A stretch of DNA of 64,000 bases from Acidaminococcus intestini DSM 21505 (GTDB taxonomy: Bacteria > Bacillota > Negativicutes > Acidaminococcales > Acidaminococcaceae): positions 1 to 64,000 of the forward strand of contig NZ_AULA01000006.1 in NCBI RefSeq assembly GCF_000425045.1. The letters run 5' to 3'. Every line of letters begins with the position of its first letter. Position 1 is the first letter of the stretch. Shown one piece after another: positions 34,126-42,222 of this stretch. Both the position numbers and the translations under genes were made by a program. The notes beneath the pieces are model-generated. The model had not been told where the DNA came from, searched no databases, and saw only the letters and a list, made by a program, of their open reading frames with translations.

Positions 34126-35286
34126 TTACAATAGTGTGACGACAAATCCAGCAAGCAGGACAGATGTGATGGTAACGGTGACAAAACCAGCTACAAGCAT
34201 CTTTGGGAGAAGGTAGTGCAGCAAGGCTGCACGTTCCTCCTCATTTCTTCCCATGGCAGCGGATACTTCCTGAGAGACAAGCATCGTTGTAGGAAAACCA
34301 AAGGTGCAAGTCACGCCAAGACTCACGCAAAGGGGAAAAGGCAGGGAAAAAAGCCTATTTGTCACAAGCCCCGCCGTAAAAAGCCCCAATATACCCAATA
34401 AGGCCGTAGCTGCAAGCGGCGGAAGGACGGAGAGCACTTCCTGCGGGGTTGTCCGGCTCAAAGAAGAAAAGATCACGATGGTAACGAAAAAAAGGATGAT
34501 GCCGCTTGACTGTGTTTTTTGAAGGATGCCTTTTTCCAAGAATCCCAGTGCGTAAAAAAGGGTCCCAAGAAGAAGACACATGACAAGGTAATGAACCGCC
34601 CCACCCGTGAATCTTGAAGCATAATAAGCAATGGAAGCAACAAAAGATAATTTTGCAAGGTGTACGGAAGGACGATCAAAAAGACTGGGAAGGCGGAGCG
34701 GCTTTTTGACCTTATTTTCTTCCCCTTCCGACGCATAGCGTTTTACGAAATCCACGTCGTCCCTGAGATTTTTGGCCAAATGGCGCAGCATCAGGGAAGC
34801 AATAGGAATCCCGAAGAATTTTTGTGTCACGAGAAGGACAAGACAGAAGGTTCCTACTGTCTCGATTCCTTTTTCCTGTACCGCGTCAAGGATAATGAGC
34901 ATGGCCGCGTTCCCGCCGGCAAAAATGGGAGACCCTGCGATGGCAAGGGCTCCATCCATGAAAAATGGGCCTAAATAGATGATAAAAATAACGGCCATCG
35001 TAACAGAAATCACACTGACTGCTGCCACCTTCCACTGACGGCGAAGTTCAGCAAAATCAATGGTGGTGCCCAAGGAGACAAGAAGCATTCCCACGGTCAG
35101 CATTCCGATTCCTGGAATATGGGCAAGTTGAATGATATCCTTGGGTAAGAGATTGAACCAAAAACCGATGGTTAGGATTACGGAAATCCCAAGAACCGTT
35201 GATAGAACAGCATTTGAACGCAGGGCGATGATTTCGCTCAAGGCGTAAAGAAAAAATAAAATCGTTATGGCAAGGATACCAGGCAT
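34126..35286 (-). CDS. Multispan membrane protein, putative transporter partnered with the M20 peptidase
   Basis: A 386-residue integral membrane protein with about ten hydrophobic segments, in two halves separated by a charged cytoplasmic loop (near residues 185-210). Gly-rich breaks (GSPIFAGGNAAM in the first half, TCTFGFPTTM in the second) look like paired re-entrant loops of ion-coupled carriers. I cannot assign a family with confidence; a DUF3100-type protein is one possibility. The ATG at 35286 follows GAGGTG. Its partner peptidase lies 16 bases downstream, suggesting uptake of a peptide or acyl-amino acid that is then cleaved. Confidence 0.7.
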   Translation of the reverse strand: MPGILAITILFFLYALSEIIALRSNAVLSTVLGISVILTIGFWFNLLPKDIIQLAHIPGIGMLTVGMLLVSLGTTIDFAELRRQWKVAAVSVISVTMAVIFIIYLGPFFMDGALAIAGSPIFAGGNAAMLIILDAVQEKGIETVGTFCLVLLVTQKFFGIPIASLMLRHLAKNLRDDVDFVKRYASEGEENKVKKPLRLPSLFDRPSVHLAKLSFVASIAYYASRFTGGAVHYLVMCLLLGTLFYALGFLEKGILQKTQSSGIILFFVTIVIFSSLSRTTPQEVLSVLPPLAATALLGILGLFTAGLVTNRLFSLPFPLCVSLGVTCTFGFPTTMLVSQEVSAAMGRNEEERAALLHYLLPKMLVAGFVTVTITSVLLAGFVVTLL

Positions 35287-35295
35287 AATCACACC

Positions 35296-35774
35296 TCACA
35301 AATAACTTGACAGATTCTTTCGGTGGCCTTTTTCCGGTAAAGAAAAATGGTCAAAAGCGTAATGAGAGCCAAACAAAGGGCTGACCCCAGCATACTGATG
35401 ATAGGAAAAGAGCAGGTACCGCAATCGATGGGCATCAGCAGGCCTGTGGACACCATAATAACCAACGAAGATGCTGATCATCACTCTAGTTGATATAATG
35501 GCTCCAGCTATGATCAGTCGATTGACAAACATGAAGAGATAAGGGGTTGTTACAGAGGTTCCGAAAGCAAGATTGATAAATAGACCGTGAACGGCAAGAG
35601 TCCTATCGTCGCGGCACTGTGGGTAAAGGATGGCTGCAAACGTAATCCGTCCGGGTACCATAATAAGCTCCATCATATCGAAGGCGCAAAGAAAAGAGCT
35701 TCCTCGTCTGTTCTATTTCAATACGGATAATAGGCAGAATGAGTGCTGCCAATGAAAGCAATCTTTTTCGTCAT
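35296..35774 (-). pseudogene. Decayed membrane-protein gene upstream of the putative transporter
   Basis: An ATG at 35774 with a good AGGGGG site begins a reading frame that stops after 18 codons. Hydrophobic, protein-like stretches continue in the other two frames: SLAALILPIIRIE, then GRITFAAILY and TPYLFMFVNRLIIAG, then LGSALCLALITLLTIFLYRKK near the end. At least two or three frameshifts would be needed to join them. The single 126-residue open frame at 35296-35676 is probably only part of this. The original protein was likely a small membrane protein, perhaps a partner of the transporter. Confidence 0.45.
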
Positions 35775-35832
35775 TATCCGGTTCCCCCTTTTCTTCTCTG
35801 CTGCTAGACTGCGCATGGAAAATGTAAATCTT

Positions 35833-35862
35833 ACCTTACACCTCTTTATCGCGCTGTGTCAA
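35833..35862 (-). promoter_or_regulatory. Promoter of the transporter/peptidase operon
   Basis: On the minus strand a perfect TTGACA (35862-35857), an 18-base spacer and TAAGGT (35838-35833). It lies 59 bases upstream of the decayed first gene and would still transcribe the intact transporter and peptidase. Confidence 0.55.
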
Positions 35863-35877
35863 TAAAGAAGAGGAAAA

Positions 35878-35927
35878 TAGAAAAAACACCCTTCCCGTCT
35901 GTTTCATTTGATACGGTAAAGGGTGTT
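35878..35927 (-). terminator. Terminator of the envelope operon
   Basis: AACACCCTT (35885-35893) pairs with AAGGGTGTT (35919-35927), with further pairing inside. The minus strand runs into a T-run after the stem. It starts 7 bases after the glycosyltransferase stop. Confidence 0.85.
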
Positions 35928-35933
35928 CATTGT

Positions 35934-37232
35934 TTAGGATTTATTCTTATCCTTTTCTTTGGAAAGGATAATCTGCTTGGGTCCGTGTTCGGAACTTTCC
36001 GGAACCAGTACATCATTGAAACTGATTCCCCTCGTATGAAGCGTATGGCTCCATACATGTTCATGACGGTGAAGGAATCCCAGCACCGTAATGGGTATCC
36101 AGCTATAAACAAAGATCGGATAAAAGATGGTATAGAACCAAGATTTAGGTGCTGCGTGGATTTTTAGAAGGATTACGGCAGGAATGACGTACTGACCAAT
36201 CCCAATGACCTGCCAGATTTCATAAGGCAGGATGGCATAGAGCACGTTCGTGTAAAATGGAACATAGGTGTAGATTGTACTGGCAATGACAAACAGCGTT
36301 GAAAGAAGGAGGAAATAAGGCTGAAAAAGATCGATGACACCGTCAAGGATGATGATATCCCGTTTTTTGATGCCTTCCTTCAGGAGCTTTGGAATATACC
36401 GTTCCCCCACATCAAAGTGGCCTTGTACCCACCTTTTTCTCTGGTTCCAAGACTGTTTAAAGGTCAGGGCCTTTTCATCATAGACAATCGCATTGTCACA
36501 CCAAGTCGTTGGAATGCCTTCCAAGAGGGATTTCATGGTAAATTCCATATCTTCCGTCAAGCAGGTTGCTTCCCATCCGTACTTCTTAAGGATATCCACG
36601 GCAATGCACATCCCTGTTCCGCCAAGAATGCTGGAAAGGCCAATATTGTATTTGGCTCTGGACCAAACTGCATTGGTGATCCAGAAGGAAATGGCAAAGA
36701 CACCGCTTACCCACGTATCATTAGGGTTCTTGGAATCAAGATACCCCTGGATGAGGCGTTCCCCTTTTTGATAGCGGGAATTCATTTCCATGAGAAAGTC
36801 AGGATGGACAAGGTTATCGGCATCAAAAATAACAACCGCGTCAAATTGACGATTCATTTCAAAAAGCCGCTTGAACATCCATTCAAGGGCAAAGCCCTTC
36901 CCCTTTTCCGTATCATTAAAGCGCTCATGAACGCTGGCTCCGGCCTTGCGTGCGACGTCCGCAGTATGGTCCGTACAATTGTCGGCTACGACAAAAATCT
37001 CGTACATGGAATCAGGATAGCGAAGCATGCGAAGATTTTCCACTAGTTCGCCAATCACTCGTTCTTCATTATGAGCTGCTGCAATGACAGCAAAGGTTGT
37101 CTTCGGCGTTGTAATTTTCTTTTCTTTTTTTCCAGGCAGGATTCCGAATAAAGACAGGACAAAATAGTAAATGGTAAAAAATACAATCATGACCTGAAGC
37201 GGAATCATGATGATGTCAAAGTAACTCGTCAT
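35934..37232 (-). CDS. Membrane-bound family 2 glycosyltransferase
   Basis: A 432-residue processive-type GT2 enzyme. One N-terminal membrane segment (about residues 8-33) precedes the GT-A domain with AAAHNEE near 52, the metal motif FDADN near 120 and TEDMEF near 213. QRKRW near 256 is the QxxRW signature of cellulose/hyaluronan/poly-GlcNAc synthases. Three or four more membrane segments follow. The product is unknown; the phospholipid genes upstream suggest a membrane or surface glycan. Last gene of the psd-pssA-GT2 operon. Confidence 0.85.
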   Translation of the reverse strand: MTSYFDIIMIPLQVMIVFFTIYYFVLSLFGILPGKKEKKITTPKTTFAVIAAAHNEERVIGELVENLRMLRYPDSMYEIFVVADNCTDHTADVARKAGASVHERFNDTEKGKGFALEWMFKRLFEMNRQFDAVVIFDADNLVHPDFLMEMNSRYQKGERLIQGYLDSKNPNDTWVSGVFAISFWITNAVWSRAKYNIGLSSILGGTGMCIAVDILKKYGWEATCLTEDMEFTMKSLLEGIPTTWCDNAIVYDEKALTFKQSWNQRKRWVQGHFDVGERYIPKLLKEGIKKRDIIILDGVIDLFQPYFLLLSTLFVIASTIYTYVPFYTNVLYAILPYEIWQVIGIGQYVIPAVILLKIHAAPKSWFYTIFYPIFVYSWIPITVLGFLHRHEHVWSHTLHTRGISFNDVLVPESSEHGPKQIILSKEKDKNKS

Positions 37233-37245
37233 GAAGGACTCCTAC

Positions 37246-37932
37246 TTACTCCCCTGCTTTTTTCCCCGTAACCTTTACATAAATGGCGTTGAGGACCCCG
37301 CAAATCGTGTAGGTAAACATGATGATAAAAGGCCAAGCATGGAAATTGGTTACAAGCATATAAAGACCAATGGCAAAAGACAAGATGACAGGAACCTTGA
37401 AAAGAGGATTGCCGTGTCCCTTGAAATCAGGGTAACGAACTTCACTGTACATCAATTTTGCCACTAACAGCGTCAGGATGGCTGTCCCCATCGGCCCAAA
37501 TTGATAACCAGAAAGCACATAGGTCACAAGGACGCAGGCACCAGCCGGCGCCGGCATCCCTTCAAAATACCCAGAAACAACGCTCGTGTTGACATTGAAA
37601 CGAGCCAGGCGCAGTCCCGCGCCAAAAGTGAAGAGGGACGAAATGATTTGTCCCCAAAGACCCAGATCCGTAAGACCATAAGTATAAATCAAGACAGCAG
37701 GAGCCATTCCGAAAGAACAAACATCGCAAATGGAATCCATTTCCTTTCCGAATTCCCCACTGACGCCAAGAAGACGTGCAGCCCGTCCATCGCAGGAATC
37801 TGCAAGGACGGCTAAAATAATGAAGATGGCAGCCCTTGAAAATTCACCATCCATGGAAAGATAGATGGATAAAACCCCAAGGACCATGCTGAGACCACTG
37901 ATGCTGTTTGGAACCATGCGTCTATAATTCAT
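37246..37932 (-). CDS. pssA: CDP-diacylglycerol-serine O-phosphatidyltransferase
   Basis: Makes phosphatidylserine from CDP-diacylglycerol and serine at the membrane. The 228-residue protein has six or so membrane segments and the full CDP-alcohol phosphotransferase signature, with DGRAAR near residue 49 followed by FGKEMDSICD with its two further Asp. Its start overlaps the psd stop (ATGA), pairing the two steps of phosphatidylethanolamine synthesis. Confidence 0.93.
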   Translation of the reverse strand: MNYRRMVPNSISGLSMVLGVLSIYLSMDGEFSRAAIFIILAVLADSCDGRAARLLGVSGEFGKEMDSICDVCSFGMAPAVLIYTYGLTDLGLWGQIISSLFTFGAGLRLARFNVNTSVVSGYFEGMPAPAGACVLVTYVLSGYQFGPMGTAILTLLVAKLMYSEVRYPDFKGHGNPLFKVPVILSFAIGLYMLVTNFHAWPFIIMFTYTICGVLNAIYVKVTGKKAGE

Positions 37933-38570
37933 TGTACTTGCTGCCTCCCCATAATTGTTATGCCGCCTTTGACTTTATCTCCCTTTTTGACAAGGATTTC
38001 TACGTCGCGAGGAACGATAAGCTCCGTGCTGGAACCAAATTTAATCATTCCGTACGTTTCCCCTTGCAGAAGCTGCTTACCAAGCGATGTCCAAGAGACA
38101 ATGCGCCGGGCAAGGATACCCGCAATCTGGACGACGAGAACACGGCTTTGTTCGTTTTCAAGTCCAATGGCCATGCGTTCATTGACGATGGGCGCAGATC
38201 CCTTGAAAGCGGGCTCAAAGCCGCCGCATGTATAGCGCAGATATTTAACATAGCCCTTCATAGGTGCGCGATTAGTATGGACATTGAAAACGGATAAGAA
38301 GATGGTTACCTTCTTTGCTTCCTCATGAAGAAATTCGTCATCAAAGAATTCCTCGACAGCCATGACAGTCCCATCAGCCGGGGAATACAAGACATGGGGA
38401 TCATCCGGCAGGGGGCGGTCCGGTTCCCGAAAGAAATAGGCAAAGTATATGGTCAGGATGAGCGGAATCCCAGCAAATGCCGGATCAGCCAAAAAGCCGA
38501 CAAGGATGGTCGCTGCAAGACCTGTAAAAATGAACGGATAGCCGTCCTTTATGATTGTATATCGGGTCAC
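37929..38570 (-). CDS. psd: Phosphatidylserine decarboxylase (short form)
   Basis: Converts phosphatidylserine to phosphatidylethanolamine. The 213-residue protein belongs to the short, archaeal-like class: two hydrophobic N-terminal segments, DGTV near residue 66, the histidine segment SVFNVHTNRAP near 93, and the self-cleavage site KFGSST near 177 where Ser becomes the pyruvoyl group. The GTG start follows a GGAGGTGAGG site. It is co-transcribed with pssA and the glycosyltransferase from a promoter inside the end of wecG. Confidence 0.92.
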   Translation of the reverse strand: MTRYTIIKDGYPFIFTGLAATILVGFLADPAFAGIPLILTIYFAYFFREPDRPLPDDPHVLYSPADGTVMAVEEFFDDEFLHEEAKKVTIFLSVFNVHTNRAPMKGYVKYLRYTCGGFEPAFKGSAPIVNERMAIGLENEQSRVLVVQIAGILARRIVSWTSLGKQLLQGETYGMIKFGSSTELIVPRDVEILVKKGDKVKGGITIMGRQQVQ

Positions 38571-38593
38571 GCCCTCACCTCCACTATTTGGTT

Positions 38594-38623
38594 ATTATAA
38601 TACAATTCAACACCCTTTGTCTA
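38594..38623 (-). promoter_or_regulatory. Promoter of psd-pssA-glycosyltransferase
   Basis: On the minus strand TAGACA (38623-38618), an 18-base spacer and a perfect TATAAT (38599-38594). The -35 overlaps the wecG stop codon. Confidence 0.65.
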
Positions 38624-39361
38624 TTTATGGGTTCTTTTTTCCTTCTGGACAGCAAGGACAAAACGCGGCAGGGCCATCATACGACCGATTCGGCTCGGTT
38701 CCTTATAAAGACGATAGAGCCATTCCAGGGAAGCTTTCTGCATCCAGTGAGGGGCCCGCGTCGTCTTACCGGCAAGTACATCAAAGGATCCTCCCAGTCC
38801 AATCCGGATAAGGGGCCGCAGCTGTTTTGCGTGATCACGCAGCCAGTACTCCTGCTTGGGCGCGCCAAGAGCTGCAAATAAGATCTGGGCCCCAGAAGCA
38901 TTGATTTCGTCAATGATTTCCTCTATATCTGTTTCTGAAAAATACCCATTCCGCGTGCCAACGATGGAAACGCCGGGAGCCAACATCTCAGCTTTGGCTT
39001 TTGCAGCTTCTGCGATACCAGGAGCGGCTCCAAAAAAGTAGAGTTTGATTCCTTCCTCAGCTGATTTTTTGATCAGTTCCACGAATAAATCAAAACCAGC
39101 CACCCGTTCAGGGACTTCATATCCTAAGGTGCGGCCAGCCCAGACCGTTCCCGCCCCATCTGCAAGAACCAAATCGGCCTGTTGAAGGAGCGTACCATAG
39201 CGTTTGTCGTTCCGTGCCATCATGATGATTTCAGCGTTAGCCGTGACCACCTGTGTGGGCATCTTCTTTGCAATCCGATCCATGAGGAAGGAGACTGCTT
39301 CTTCCATGGAAAAAGGCGTAACAGGAACGCCAAGGATATTAATGGCCTTTTTCATGAGCAT
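38621..39361 (-). CDS. WecG/TagA/CpsF-family glycosyltransferase
   Basis: GT26 enzyme that adds a second sugar (often N-acetylmannosamine) to a GlcNAc-type undecaprenyl-diphosphate lipid. The 246-residue protein has TANAEIIMMA near residue 41, LADGAGTVWA near 67, FFGAAPGIAEAAK near 104 and ALGAPKQEYW near 167. It could serve teichoic-acid, capsule or LPS-like glycan synthesis; the neighbours do not decide. The ATG follows AAGGAG at 6 bases; a second Met two codons later is possible. Confidence 0.88.
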   Translation of the reverse strand: MLMKKAINILGVPVTPFSMEEAVSFLMDRIAKKMPTQVVTANAEIIMMARNDKRYGTLLQQADLVLADGAGTVWAGRTLGYEVPERVAGFDLFVELIKKSAEEGIKLYFFGAAPGIAEAAKAKAEMLAPGVSIVGTRNGYFSETDIEEIIDEINASGAQILFAALGAPKQEYWLRDHAKQLRPLIRIGLGGSFDVLAGKTTRAPHWMQKASLEWLYRLYKEPSRIGRMMALPRFVLAVQKEKRTHK

Positions 39362-39381
39362 ACCCTGCTCCTTTCCATAAG

Positions 39382-40992
39382 TTAGATGGCTCTTGCTTCA
39401 GATGGCACTTCTGTGAAATTGATACCAGGATTCCGCTCCAAGAGCCAGTTAAGATTCCATTCATTGGAAACAAGAACGACGGGACGGCCAAGTTTATCAT
39501 AGACAAGCATCCCATTATCAAGGCCCTTCATATTACGAATGGCCTCGGCATCATCAGCATAGACCCAGCGAGCCACACTGTAGGGCAGGCGATCCATGAG
39601 AAGTTGGGCGCTGTATTCATTCTTAAGGCGATAATCCAGAACTTCTAACTGGAGGACACCGACTACTCCTACAACAAAGCTTTCCATGCCAATATTCTTT
39701 TGACGGAACACCTGGATGGCCCCTTCCTGTGCCAGTTGAACAATACCCTTTTCAAACTGTTTGCGTTTGAGGGAATCCTTAGGCTGGACCTTTGCAAAAA
39801 TTTCAGGCGGAAAAATAGGAAAATCCTCGAATTGGATCTTATTCTTTTCACTTGTAAGGGTATCCCCAATGGTAAAGATGCCAGGATCGAAGACGCCAAT
39901 GATATCACCAGGATAGGCTGTTTCTACGGTCGTCCGTTCCTGTGCCATGAATTGCTGGGGCTGGGAAAGCTTAACTGGATGATTGCCTTGGAGGTGCCAG
40001 ACGGTCATGCCCTTCTCAAATTTGCCGGAGCAAATGCGCATAAAACTGATACGGTCGCGATGGGCCGGATTCATGTTGGCCTGGATTTTAAAAATGAAGG
40101 CGCTAAAATTCTCATCGTCAGGCATGACGACACCGCCATCCTTTAATTTGCGAGGCTGCGGCGCGGGGGACAGTTCCAGAAATTTTTCAAGGAAAGGCCG
40201 GACACCAAAGTTTGTCATGGCAGACCCGAAGAACATCGGCGTCAGTTCCCCATCCAGGACCTTTTGGAGGTCAAATTCATCACCGGCTAGGTCAAGAAGC
40301 TCAATGTCATCGAGCAGTGTCTGATAATTGGCCTCGCCGATGGCTTCCTTGATGGCAGGATCGTTTAAATCCCCCGTCGTTGATTTAAGGATCTTGCTGC
40401 CATGGCTGTTATCATTGTCAAAGAGTTCCACCTGTTTTTTGATTCGGTCGTAGACCCCGATATAGTGCCCATCAACCCCAATTGGCCAATTGATAGGGAA
40501 AGCATTAATATGAAGGATCTTTTCGATTTCGTCCATAAGATCCATAGGGGCCCGGCCATAGCGGTCCAATTTATTGACAAAGGTAAAGATCGGCAGTTTT
40601 CTTCGGTGGCAGACCCAAAAGAGTTTTTTCGTCTGTGGTTCCACGCCCTTGGCCGCATCAATCAGCATGACCGCGGAATCGGCAGCAATCAAGGTTCGAT
40701 AAGTATCTTCACTGAAATCTTGATGGCCCGGTGTATCAAGGATATTAACGCGGTACCCATCATAATCAAATTGGAGCACGCTGCTTGTAACAGAAATCCC
40801 TCTCTGTTTTTCAATTTCCATCCAGTCAGAAACGGCGTGACGATTTGTTTTGCGGCTCTTGACCGATCCGGCAAGATGGATGGCGCCCCCATAAAGAAGC
40901 AGTTTTTCGGTCAAGGTCGTTTTACCAGCATCCGGATGGGAAATGATGGCAAAAGTCCGCCTTTTATTGATTTTATCCTGTAATTCACTCAT
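39382..40992 (-). CDS. prfC: Peptide chain release factor 3
   Basis: Translational GTPase that recycles RF1/RF2. The 536-residue protein has the P-loop SHPDAGKTTLTE near residue 17, the DTPGHQDFSEDTYRTL switch near 81 that is typical of RF3, and NKLDR near 134. The ATG at 40992 is chosen because GGAGGAG lies 8 bases upstream and the protein then begins MSELQDKINKRRTFAIISHP, as in the family. It follows the terminator of the tRNA-Pro gene, so it likely has its own promoter. Confidence 0.95.
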   Translation of the reverse strand: MSELQDKINKRRTFAIISHPDAGKTTLTEKLLLYGGAIHLAGSVKSRKTNRHAVSDWMEIEKQRGISVTSSVLQFDYDGYRVNILDTPGHQDFSEDTYRTLIAADSAVMLIDAAKGVEPQTKKLFWVCHRRKLPIFTFVNKLDRYGRAPMDLMDEIEKILHINAFPINWPIGVDGHYIGVYDRIKKQVELFDNDNSHGSKILKSTTGDLNDPAIKEAIGEANYQTLLDDIELLDLAGDEFDLQKVLDGELTPMFFGSAMTNFGVRPFLEKFLELSPAPQPRKLKDGGVVMPDDENFSAFIFKIQANMNPAHRDRISFMRICSGKFEKGMTVWHLQGNHPVKLSQPQQFMAQERTTVETAYPGDIIGVFDPGIFTIGDTLTSEKNKIQFEDFPIFPPEIFAKVQPKDSLKRKQFEKGIVQLAQEGAIQVFRQKNIGMESFVVGVVGVLQLEVLDYRLKNEYSAQLLMDRLPYSVARWVYADDAEAIRNMKGLDNGMLVYDKLGRPVVLVSNEWNLNWLLERNPGINFTEVPSEARAI

Positions 40993-41062
40993 CGATGAAA
41001 CTCCTCCTAAAGCCCGGTTAAGGTCAATTCCGTATGCTATGTTCATACCCTGAAAGAGGCAT

Positions 41063-41097
41063 GAAAAAACGCCACAAAGTTTCGAACTTTATGGCGT
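41063..41097 (-). terminator. Terminator of tRNA-Pro
   Basis: A near-perfect stem (41069-41079 with 41086-41097) around a TTCG-containing loop. On the minus strand it is followed by TTTTTT. It lies 13 bases after the tRNA 3' end. Confidence 0.88.
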
Positions 41098-41109
41098 CAA
41101 ATCACAAAT

Positions 41110-41186
41110 TGGTCGGAGCGGCGAGATTCGAACTCACGACCTCTTCCACCCCAAGGAAGCGCGCTACCAAACTGCGCCACGCCCCG
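41110..41186 (-). tRNA. tRNA-Pro (anticodon GGG)
   Basis: A 77-base cloverleaf on the minus strand. The acceptor stem is CGGGGCG with CGCTCCG, the anticodon stem CTTCC with GGAAG, and the anticodon loop TTGGGGT, giving GGG at positions 34-36. The T-loop GTTCGAATC is present, discriminator A is followed by an encoded CCA. It reads proline codons CCC and CCU. It stands alone with its own promoter and terminator. Confidence 0.95.
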
Positions 41187-41198
41187 ACAACAGTAATA

Positions 41199-41227
41199 AT
41201 TTTACTCGATATTCTCCATAAAGTCAA
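41199..41227 (-). promoter_or_regulatory. Promoter of tRNA-Pro
   Basis: On the minus strand TTGACT (41227-41222), a 17-base spacer and TAAAAT (41204-41199), 13 bases before the mature tRNA 5' end. Confidence 0.8.
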
Positions 41228-41265
41228 CCCTTATTTTTGAAATCACGAAAATAAAGGAGGCTTCA

Positions 41266-42201
41266 TCAGAATCTTTCCGCTTCTTCTGCTAGAGAAACAA
41301 CGGCTCCTTCCGTGTCTATGCTGACCTGATGAAGGGTGCACGCAATGCCAAGCTTACGGAAGGGTGCTGCTAGAGCCTCTGCAATGCGGGAGCGATCCTT
41401 TTCCTCCGGTACATAGGCCATAAGGGTCGAACCCGATCCTGAGATGACGGCATTGTACGCACCGGCATCGCGAGCCCCTTTGAGGGCCTCTGACGCCCCC
41501 GGGATCAGGGGAAGCCGATACGGCGTATGAAGCTTATCTTCCAGCGCTTCCGGAAGGTTTTCAAAGTGTCCTGTAATGAGTGAGCCGACGAGCATAGCTG
41601 CGCGGCTTGCAGAATACACCGCATCCTTATGAGGAATCTCTTTCGGCAGAACCTTCCTTGCCTCTTCCGTGGATACATGAAGGGCTGGGACCAAGACAAT
41701 CATGCCCAGAGGACAGGCCGGCAGAAAACGCAAGCTTTTGACCTTGTCATCGGCCATGATATTGATGGTGATCCCACCGAGGATGGCAGGTGCTACATTA
41801 TCTGGATGCCCTTCAATGAGGGTTGCTTCCGTAACCAGTTCCTTTTTGGTCAGCGGTGATCCCAGCATGGCATTAGCTGCCATAAGACCAGCCACTACAG
41901 CCGTCGAACTGCTTCCGAGCCCCCTTGATACAGGTACGTGTATGACGCTTGTGACGCGGATTCCCGTTTCCTTTCCCTGATATTTCTCCCATAATGCATA
42001 AAAGGAAGAGACCGCCAGATTATGGCGGCCCAAAGGAAGGATTTCGGCACCTTCCCCTACCCCTGAGACTTCGATTCCCTGCGGAATCCGTTCAAAAGTA
42101 AATACATTATAGAGGGAACAGGCAAGTCCTAAGCAGTCAAATCCAGGTCCGCAGTTGGCGGAAGTTGCAGGGACTCGGACCGTGACTTTTTGAACGTCCA
42201 T
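41266..42201 (-). CDS. thrB: Homoserine kinase
   Basis: GHMP-family kinase that phosphorylates homoserine on the way to threonine. The 311-residue protein has PATSANCGPGFDCLGLA at residues 11-27, the ATP loop PVSRGLGSSSTAVVAG near 88 and a C-terminal GSGSTLMAYV near 255. The ATG at 42201 has AAGGAG 8 bases upstream; the in-frame GTG at 42210 overlaps that site. It follows hom, and no threonine synthase gene (thrC) is in the window. Confidence 0.94.
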   Translation of the reverse strand: MDVQKVTVRVPATSANCGPGFDCLGLACSLYNVFTFERIPQGIEVSGVGEGAEILPLGRHNLAVSSFYALWEKYQGKETGIRVTSVIHVPVSRGLGSSSTAVVAGLMAANAMLGSPLTKKELVTEATLIEGHPDNVAPAILGGITINIMADDKVKSLRFLPACPLGMIVLVPALHVSTEEARKVLPKEIPHKDAVYSASRAAMLVGSLITGHFENLPEALEDKLHTPYRLPLIPGASEALKGARDAGAYNAVISGSGSTLMAYVPEEKDRSRIAEALAAPFRKLGIACTLHQVSIDTEGAVVSLAEEAERF

Positions 42202-42222
42202 ACTTTCCACTCCTTTGCTGAC

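Noticed and set aside
35296-35676. A separate 126-residue functional protein
   Set aside because: Protein-like hydrophobic stretches in the other frames on both sides fit a single decayed gene better.
36417-37046. A 209-codon open frame opposite the glycosyltransferase
   Set aside because: Antisense shadow of a gene with clear GT2 motifs; no start signal.
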